DNA of 48,021 bases from Alphaproteobacteria bacterium (lineage in GTDB: Bacteria > Pseudomonadota > Alphaproteobacteria > VGDZ01): NCBI GenBank assembly GCA_016869515.1, contig VGDZ01000017.1, positions 1 through 48,021 of the forward strand. Direction: 5' to 3'. The position numbers were made by a program, and so were the translations under genes. The notes beneath the pieces were generated by a model. It was not told the origin of the DNA, made no database searches, and saw nothing but the letters and a program-made list of their open reading frames with translations. The first letter of the stretch is position 1, and each line of letters opens with the position of its first letter. Shown here one piece after another: positions 42,436 through 48,021 of this stretch.

Positions 42436-43524
42436 TCACTCCGGGCGATAGCGCCGCACCGCCTTTTCGTCCCATTCCATGCCATGCCCGGCGCGCGCCG
42501 GAATCGCGGCCGCGCCGTCGACGATCTCCAAAGGCTGGGTCAGGATCGGCGCCGCCCAATCGACGTATTCGAGATAATGCGCGCCCGGCGTCACCGCCAG
42601 GAGATGCGCGCTGATCTCGGGATAAAGATGCGAGGACATCGGCAGGCCCGCGCCTTGGGCCAGGGCGGCCGCGCGCACGAAGCCGCTGACGCCGCCGATC
42701 CGCGCCAGATCGGGCATGGTCAGATCGCCGGCGCCGGCGGCGATGGCGCGCGCCATGTCCTCGACCCCCCAGAAGTTCTCGCCCAATTGGATCGGGGTCT
42801 CGGCCGCGGCGCGGATGCGCGCATGACCGGCGTGATCGTGGGCGTCGGTCGGCTCCTCGATCCAGGCCAGGCCCTCGTCGTCGAGGGCATCGGCGCGCCG
42901 CACCGCCTCGCCCACCGCGAGTCCTTGGTTGTAGTCGGTCATCAGCGCGACCTTGGAACCGATGGCGCGGCGCACCGTGCGCACCGCCAGCAGGTCCTGC
43001 TCGAGCGTCGGATAGCCCAGCCGCAGCTTGATCGCCTTGAAGCCCTTGGCCAGCGATTTGGCCTCGGCGCCCAGCCTGGCCGGATCGGACAGGCCGAGGC
43101 CGTTGGAGTTGTAGGCCGGGATCGGCCGCCGGCTGCCGCCCAGCACCTCGACCAGCGGCTTGCCATGGGACTTGGCCAGCGCATCCCATGCCGCGCTGTC
43201 GAGGGTCGACATCGCCATCAGCACCAGGCCTTGCAGGCCCAGCAGCCGGAAGCGCCGCGCCAGCAGCCGTTCCAGATCGAACGGCGCCAGCGGCTGGCCG
43301 ATCAGCATCGGCGCCATTTCCTCGACCAGCGCCGCCAAGGGCCGCAGCACCGCGGCCGAGGGACAGAAGGCATAGCCGCGCCCGATCATGCCGCCGGCTT
43401 CGAGATCGACCAGCAGCAAAGGCGCGAAGGTCACCGCGCCCGAGGCGGTGGCCAAGGGGCGCGGCATCGGCACATGCACCGCGCGGGCGCGGATGCGGCG
43501 AAGCGTGAGGGAGCGGTTTTCCAT
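42436..43524 (-). CDS. Mandelate-racemase-like enolase-superfamily enzyme
   Basis: A 362-residue protein. The N-terminal capping domain precedes the barrel. Metal ligands are Asp197 (MTDYNQ), Glu in WIEEP and Glu in IQLGENF; the general-base Asp/His pair is MPDLARIGG and SSHLYPEISAHLL (His299); LEYVDWA carries the last Glu. This matches Pseudomonas mandelate racemase except that the KxK motif reads KLR: Lys166 is kept, but the second Lys (the S-specific base) is Arg168. It may be an acid-sugar dehydratase or a changed racemase. The ATG at 43524 was preferred over an extended upstream frame. Confidence 0.88.
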   Translation of the reverse strand: MENRSLTLRRIRARAVHVPMPRPLATASGAVTFAPLLLVDLEAGGMIGRGYAFCPSAAVLRPLAALVEEMAPMLIGQPLAPFDLERLLARRFRLLGLQGLVLMAMSTLDSAAWDALAKSHGKPLVEVLGGSRRPIPAYNSNGLGLSDPARLGAEAKSLAKGFKAIKLRLGYPTLEQDLLAVRTVRRAIGSKVALMTDYNQGLAVGEAVRRADALDDEGLAWIEEPTDAHDHAGHARIRAAAETPIQLGENFWGVEDMARAIAAGAGDLTMPDLARIGGVSGFVRAAALAQGAGLPMSSHLYPEISAHLLAVTPGAHYLEYVDWAAPILTQPLEIVDGAAAIPARAGHGMEWDEKAVRRYRPE

Positions 43525-43630
43525 CCCGCGATAATGCCGGTGCGAAGACGCCCAAGTCCATGGAATCCCGGCTTGCCGGCCCTGGGCGAATCGCTTATGT
43601 TGCGGCGCACAATTTCCGCGAGGGTCGCCG

Positions 43631-44119
43631 ATGACCGCCCAGACCGCCACCAAGCGCGAGCCCAGCCCGGCCGACGACCTCGACCCGGCGATGCGCGAAC
43701 TGCACGGCGCCTATTTCGAGGACCTCAAGCTGGGCCAGACCGCCACCTTCGGCCGCACCATCACCGATGCCGACATCGTGCTTTACGCCGGGCTGTCGGG
43801 CGACACCAACCCGATCCATCTCAACCACGATTTCGCCTCGCCCAGCATGTTCCGCGGCCGCATCGCGCACGGCATGCTGACCGCGGGCCTGATCTCGACC
43901 GTGTTCGGCACCAAGCTGCCGGGGCCGGGCTGCATCTACATTTCGCAAAGCCTCAACTTCCGCCGCGCCGTGCGCGCCGGCGACACCGTGCTGGCGCGCT
44001 GCACCGTCACCAAGCTCGACGACGACAAGAAAATCGCCACCTTCGCCACGCTCTGCACCGTCAACGGCAAGTCGGTGCTGGACGGCGAGGCCTTGATCAT
44101 GGTGCCGACCCGGCCATAA
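43631..44119 (+). CDS. MaoC-family hydratase
   Basis: A 162-residue hot-dog-fold protein. The (R)-hydratase motif is YAGLSGDTNPIHLNHDFAS with Asp58 and His63, followed by GRIAHGMLTAGL. Members hydrate enoyl-CoA (or act as (R)-specific dehydratases). It lies divergent from the racemase-like gene and upstream of ribF, an arrangement seen in alphaproteobacteria. Confidence 0.88.
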   Translation: MTAQTATKREPSPADDLDPAMRELHGAYFEDLKLGQTATFGRTITDADIVLYAGLSGDTNPIHLNHDFASPSMFRGRIAHGMLTAGLISTVFGTKLPGPGCIYISQSLNFRRAVRAGDTVLARCTVTKLDDDKKIATFATLCTVNGKSVLDGEALIMVPTRP

Positions 44120-44154
44120 TCCGGCGCGGCCGATTCCGCCGCCAGGGGTCTTGC

Positions 44155-45087
44155 TTGCGCATCTTCCGTCATGCCGCCGACGTTCCGGCCGACGCCCAAG
44201 GCGCGGCGGTCGCGATCGGCAATTTCGACGGCCTGCATCCCGGCCATCGCCTGGTGATCGGCCGCGCCCAGGAGGCCGCCAAGCGCCTGGGCGCGCCGGC
44301 CGGCGTGCTGACCTTCGAGCCGCATCCGCGCCAGTTCTTCCAGCCCGATGCGCCCTGCCTGCGGCTGACGCCGTTCCGGCCCAAGGCGCGGCTCTTGCAG
44401 GCGATGGGCCTCGATTTGATGTTCGCGCTGGCCTTCGATGCGGCATTGGCCGGGCTTTCGCCCGAGGCCTTCGTCGCCGAAATCCTGGCCAAGGCGCTGG
44501 GCCTCAAGCATGTCGTGGTCGGCTACGATTTCGTTTTCGGGAAAAAGCGCGCGGGCGACGCCAAGCGGCTGATCGCCGAGGGCGCGCGTCACGGCATCGC
44601 CGTGGATGTGATCGAGCCGGTGACCGCGGCCGGCGGCACGATCTATTCCTCGACCAAGGTTCGCGAGGCGCTGCTGGCGGGCGATGCCGCCGGCGCCGCC
44701 TCGATCCTCGGCCGCGAATGGGAGATCGAGGGCCATGTCCAGGCCGGCGACCGCCGCGGCCGCACCATCGGCTTCGCCACCGCCAATCTGATGCTGGAGG
44801 GCTATCTGACCCCGCGCCACGGCGTCTACGCGGTCAAGGCCTGGATCGAGGACGATCCCACGCCGCTGAAGGGAGTCGCCAATATCGGCCGGCGGCCGAC
44901 CTTCGGCGGCGGCGGCGTGCTGCTGGAGACTCATCTGTTCGACTTCGCGACCGACATCTACGGCAAGCATATGCGCGTGGCGCTGGTCGATTTCATCCGC
45001 GAGGAACGCAAATTCCCCGGGCTTGAGGCGCTGAAGGCGCAGATCGAAACCGACGGCGCCGCGGCGCGGCGCATCCTGGCGGCATGA
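44155..45087 (+). CDS. ribF: Bifunctional riboflavin kinase / FAD synthetase
   Basis: A 310-residue enzyme making FMN then FAD. The N-terminal adenylyltransferase part has AIGNFDGLHPGHR and FEPHPRQFF, then SSTKVREAL. The C-terminal kinase domain has GDRRGRTIGFATANL and VANIGRRPTFGG. The start is a TTG at 44155 preceded by CAGGGGTC; it gives the usual opening LRIFRHAADVP. No ATG occurs in frame nearby upstream. It overlaps the next gene by 4 nt. Confidence 0.93.
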   Translation: MRIFRHAADVPADAQGAAVAIGNFDGLHPGHRLVIGRAQEAAKRLGAPAGVLTFEPHPRQFFQPDAPCLRLTPFRPKARLLQAMGLDLMFALAFDAALAGLSPEAFVAEILAKALGLKHVVVGYDFVFGKKRAGDAKRLIAEGARHGIAVDVIEPVTAAGGTIYSSTKVREALLAGDAAGAASILGREWEIEGHVQAGDRRGRTIGFATANLMLEGYLTPRHGVYAVKAWIEDDPTPLKGVANIGRRPTFGGGGVLLETHLFDFATDIYGKHMRVALVDFIREERKFPGLEALKAQIETDGAAARRILAA

Positions 45088-46301
45088 AGGCGGCGCTGGG
45101 CCTGCTTGCGGTCCTGGCCGCTTGCGCGGCCTGGGCCTCGGCCGATCTGGCGCCGGGGGTGCGGTTCAAGATCGGTCCGGCCGATCTGCCGGCGCCGCAC
45201 GCCACGCCTTCGGTCAGCAACGGCGCCATCCCGGTGCCGCGGCCGGCCGATGCGCAACTGCGCGTGCCGCCGGGATTCGAGGCGCGGCTGTTCGCGGCCA
45301 ACCTGTCGCATCCGCGCTGGCTGGCGGTGGCGCCGAACGGCGATGTGCTGCTGGCGGAATCCTCGGCCGGAAAACTGACCCTGCTGCGCGATGCCGATGG
45401 CGACGGACGGCCCGAGCTGGTGACCAGTTTCGTCGACGGCCTGGCGCGGCCGCATGGCATGGCCTTTCACGGCGATTGGCTTTATGTCGCCGATACCGAG
45501 CGGGTGTGGCGGATTCCCTATCGTGCCGGCGACACGCGCGCCCGCGCCCGACCCGAGGCGGTGACCGCCGACGGCGCGCTGGGTCCCGGCAGCGGGCACT
45601 GGACGCGCAATGTCGTGGTCGATCCCGCCGGACGGCATCTCTATGTCGCCATCGGCAGCCGCGGCAACATCGCCGAGGAACCGCTGCCGCGCGCCACCAT
45701 CCAGCGCTTCCTGCTCGACGGTTCGGGCCAGGCCAGCTTCGCGCTCGGCCTGCGCAATCCGATCGGCATCGCCTTCCATCCCGCCACCGGCCGGCTGTGG
45801 ACCGTGGTCAACGAGCGCGACGGGCTGGGCGATGGGCTGGTGCCGGATTACCTGGCCGAGGTGGTCGAGGGCGCGCATTACGGCTGGCCCCATGCCTATC
45901 TCGGCGGCCATCTCGATCCGCGCTACGGACGCGAGCGGCCCGACATCGTCGCCCGCGCCCGCGCGCCCGAGCTTTGGTTCGTCTCGCATTCGGCGCCGAT
46001 CGGCCTGGCCTTCTACGACGGCGCCATGTTCCCGCCCGAATATCGCGGCGATGCCTTCGTCGCCCTGCAAGGGTCGTGGAATTCGGCCAAGCCGGTGGGC
46101 TACATGCTGGCGCGGGTGCCGTTCAAGGACGGCCGCCCGCTCGGCCACTACGAAAGCTTCGCCACCGGGTTCTGGGTCGCGGGATCCGAAACCGCGCGGG
46201 TGATCGGCAAGCCGGCCGGGGTGGCGGTGGCGCGCGACGGCGCGCTGCTGGTGGCCGACGATGTCGGCCGCGCGCTGTGGCGGATCAGCTATAGGCCCTG
46301 A
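45084..46301 (+). CDS. PQQ-type sugar (sorbosone-like) dehydrogenase, exported
   Basis: A 405-residue beta-propeller protein with a Sec signal (LGLLAVLAACAAWASA). It has FEARLFAANLSHPRWLAVAPNGDVLLAE, GLARPHGMAFHGDWLYVADTERV, HWTRNVVVDPAGRHLYVAIGS and ALGLRNPIGIAFHP, typical of the soluble glucose/sorbosone dehydrogenase family. Such proteins use PQQ in the periplasm, but many relatives have unknown substrates. Its ATG overlaps the ribF stop (ATGA). Its 3' end overlaps the convergent nadD gene by 13 nt. Confidence 0.85.
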   Translation: MKAALGLLAVLAACAAWASADLAPGVRFKIGPADLPAPHATPSVSNGAIPVPRPADAQLRVPPGFEARLFAANLSHPRWLAVAPNGDVLLAESSAGKLTLLRDADGDGRPELVTSFVDGLARPHGMAFHGDWLYVADTERVWRIPYRAGDTRARARPEAVTADGALGPGSGHWTRNVVVDPAGRHLYVAIGSRGNIAEEPLPRATIQRFLLDGSGQASFALGLRNPIGIAFHPATGRLWTVVNERDGLGDGLVPDYLAEVVEGAHYGWPHAYLGGHLDPRYGRERPDIVARARAPELWFVSHSAPIGLAFYDGAMFPPEYRGDAFVALQGSWNSAKPVGYMLARVPFKDGRPLGHYESFATGFWVAGSETARVIGKPAGVAVARDGALLVADDVGRALWRISYRP

Positions 46302-46849
46302 CGTATCGCGGTGCCGGAAACCGGCATCGCCAGCGACCACATCAGGCACCATTCGCCCGGCTTGAGGCGGCGGGCGAGGCGGTCGCGACGCCGTTTCCGC
46401 CGCAGCGCGGTCGCGGCCTGGCCGCGCAGCGCGCGGTGGCTGTGGCCGGGGCGGTTCCAGAACACCAATCTTGCGTTGCGCGCAAGCTCGCGCCAGCGCC
46501 GCCAGCGCGGAAGCTGCGCCAGGATGTCGGCGCCGGCCAGGAAGACGAAATCCCGGCCGGGACAGGCGCGCGCCAGCGCCGCCAGCGTGTCGACGGTGTA
46601 GCGCGTGCCGGCGCGGGTTTCGAAATCGCTGACCCGGATGCGGCGATGCGCCGCTAGGGCGCGGGCGCCTTGCAGCCTGTGCGCGAAGGGCGCCATGCCG
46701 GCTTCGGGCTTGAGCACGTTCTGCGGGCTGACCAGCCACCACACCCGGTCGAGCCCCAGCCGCGCCAGCGCGTCCAGGCTGAGCCGGCGATGGCCCCGAT
46801 GCGCCGGATTGAACGAGCCGCCGAGCAGGCCTATGCGCGGACGCGGCAC
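46289..46849 (-). CDS. nadD: Nicotinate-nucleotide adenylyltransferase
   Basis: A 186-residue enzyme of NAD synthesis. The opening IGLLGGSFNPAHRGHR holds the HxGH nucleotidyl-transfer motif. WWLVSPQNVLK and ADILAQLPRW follow, and the end SGTAIRQGL is the usual ISSTxIR-type motif. The start is the GTG at 46849, 4 nt past the proA stop, because this precedes the first strand directly. It is slightly shorter than typical NadD. Confidence 0.92.
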   Translation of the reverse strand: MPRPRIGLLGGSFNPAHRGHRRLSLDALARLGLDRVWWLVSPQNVLKPEAGMAPFAHRLQGARALAAHRRIRVSDFETRAGTRYTVDTLAALARACPGRDFVFLAGADILAQLPRWRRWRELARNARLVFWNRPGHSHRALRGQAATALRRKRRRDRLARRLKPGEWCLMWSLAMPVSGTAIRQGL

Positions 46850-46853
46850 GGAA

Positions 46854-48021
46854 TCAGGGCCGGATCTGGCCGTCGCCGCGCACCTGGTATTTGAAGGTGC
46901 ACAACTGCTCGACCCCGACCGGCCCGCGCGCATGCAGCCGGTTGGTCGAGATGCCGATCTCGGCGCCCATGCCGAACTCGCCGCCGTCGGCGAACTGGGT
47001 CGAGGCGTTGTGCAGGAGGATGGCGGAATCGACCTCGGCCAGGAAACGCTCGGCCGCCTGCCGGTCCTCGGTGACGATGCACTCGGTATGGGCCGAGCCG
47101 TGGCGGGCGATGTGGTTCATGGCCTCGTCGATGCCGTCGACCACCTTCACCGCCAGGATGGCGTCGAGATATTCGGTGTCCCAGTCGGCCTCGCTGGCCG
47201 GCTTGGCGGCGGGAAAGACCGCGCGCGTGGCGGGGCAGCCGCGCAATTCGCAACCCGCCTTGGCCAGGTCTTCCAGCACCGCGGGCAGGATGCTGCGCGC
47301 GATCGGCCGATCGCACAGCAGCGTCTCGGCCGCGCCGCAGACCGACACCCGCCGCAGCTTGGCGTTGAGCGCGATGCGCCGCGCCTTGTCGGCATCGGCG
47401 CCCTCGTGCAGGTAGACGTGGCAATTGCCGTCGAGATGCGCCAGCACCGGAATCCGGCTTTCGTTCTGGACCCGCTCGATCAGCCCCTTGCCGCCGCGCG
47501 GCACGATGACGTCGACATGGCGGTTCATGCGCAGCAGCAGGCCGACCGCGGCGCGGTCCTGGGTCGGCACCAGCTGGATCGCGGCCGCCGGCAGCTCGGC
47601 CGCCGTCAGCCCCTCGACCAGGCAGGCATGGATGGCGCGCGAGGAATGGACGCTTTCCGAGCCGCCGCGCAGGATGGCGGCGTTGCCGGCCTTGAGGCAA
47701 AGCGCGCCGGCATCGGCGGTGACGTTGGGCCGGCTTTCGTAGACGATGCCGATGGTGCCCAGGGGCACGGCGACGCGGGCGATGCGCAGGCCGTTGGGCC
47801 GGGTCCATTCCGCCAGCACGCGGCCGACCGGATCGGGCAGGGCCGCGATCTCCTCCAGCCCCTTGGCCATGGCGGCGACGCGCTTTGGATCCAGCATCAG
47901 CCGTTCGCGCAGGGCGGCGGTCAAATCGCCGGCCGCGGCCAGGTCGCGGGCGTTGGCGGCCAGGATTTCGGGCTCGCGCCGGCGGATGGCGGCGGCGGCG
48001 GCGGTCAGCGCCCGGTCCTTG
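46854..48021 (-). CDS. proA: Gamma-glutamyl phosphate reductase (N-terminus beyond window)
   Basis: At least 388 residues are visible; the reading frame continues through the right edge, so the true start is outside. It carries the ProA order: [58 protein letters not shown], and [13 protein letters not shown] with the catalytic Cys. [22 protein letters not shown] forms the C-terminus. It reduces gamma-glutamyl phosphate to the semialdehyde in proline synthesis. It precedes nadD by 4 nt. Confidence 0.95.
   Translation of the reverse strand, partial: KDRALTAAAAAIRRREPEILAANARDLAAAGDLTAALRERLMLDPKRVAAMAKGLEEIAALPDPVGRVLAEWTRPNGLRIARVAVPLGTIGIVYESRPNVTADAGALCLKAGNAAILRGGSESVHSSRAIHACLVEGLTAAELPAAAIQLVPTQDRAAVGLLLRMNRHVDVIVPRGGKGLIERVQNESRIPVLAHLDGNCHVYLHEGADADKARRIALNAKLRRVSVCGAAETLLCDRPIARSILPAVLEDLAKAGCELRGCPATRAVFPAAKPASEADWDTEYLDAILAVKVVDGIDEAMNHIARHGSAHTECIVTEDRQAAERFLAEVDSAILLHNASTQFADGGEFGMGAEIGISTNRLHARGPVGVEQLCTFKYQVRGDGQIRP

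Noticed and set aside
42484-44154. N-terminal extension of RibF reading through the MaoC gene
   Set aside because: The frame is open by composition only. The RibF fold begins at the TTG at 44155, and the extension overlaps maoC and the racemase-like gene.

Overview
This 48 kb window is high-G+C chromosomal DNA, packed with genes that mostly overlap by 4 nt or sit a few bases apart. Gene content points to an alphaproteobacterium, probably near the Rhodospirillales. The signs are proA-nadD, maoC-ribF, a stand-alone CheZ ending in SQADIDALFD, an HNH endonuclease, GluQ, and many TRAP and ABC uptake systems. The lineage is inferred from gene content, not from a phylogenetic marker. I found no rRNA, tRNA, CRISPR array, prophage or complete insertion sequence.

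Layout. (1) 1-8867, minus strand: a TRAP transporter (dctP, dctQ, dctM), then an amidase-family protein whose nucleophile position is Gly, a small membrane protein, a hybrid histidine kinase, a TrpF-like protein and a D-amino-acid deaminase-like PLP protein cut by the window edge. (2) 9086-13098, plus: a three-gene ABC importer (binding protein, fused permease, ATPase). It ends in a palindromic dispersed repeat. (3) 13219-15258, plus: a TPR/SPINDLY-type glycosyltransferase, convergent with (4) 15324-20154, minus: a five-gene sugar-nucleotide operon. This holds a ColD-like PLP 3-dehydratase, a Cj1427-like GDP-heptose 4-oxidase, a GDP-fucose-synthase-like epimerase/reductase, HddC-like and HddA-like enzymes. 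(5) 20155-20960: a long gap with no recognisable gene, holding a second copy of the dispersed repeat and a nested palindrome. (6) 20961-23885, plus: a second TRAP operon. (7) 23882-35118, minus: a long run of eleven genes, namely AroM-like, a PotDABC-type ABC importer, a CaiB/BaiF CoA-transferase, a crotonase, a second ABC importer and an SDR. (8) 35205-40875: aldose 1-epimerase, CheZ, HNH endonuclease, carboxylesterase, AlkA-like glycosylase, GluQ and an ATP-grasp protein. (9) 40876-42435: a lower-G+C patch with two paralogous lipoproteins. (10) 42436-48021: a mandelate-racemase-like enzyme, MaoC hydratase, RibF, a PQQ-type sugar dehydrogenase, NadD and ProA (cut by the edge).

The most interesting locus is region 4. 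HddA and HddC make GDP-D-glycero-alpha-D-manno-heptose. A Cj1427-type enzyme would oxidise it at C4, a ColD-type PLP enzyme could then remove the C3 hydroxyl, and a Fcl/ColC-type enzyme could epimerise and/or reduce the product. Taken together the operon predicts a GDP-3-deoxy-heptose pathway, a combination I do not know to be described. This is inference from family membership and linkage.

A second theme is that several enzymes keep the family fold but lack expected catalytic residues: the amidase, crotonase, SDR and Fcl-like protein, with substitutions also in the mandelate-racemase-like and OGT-like proteins. Their automatic names probably overstate what is known of their reactions.
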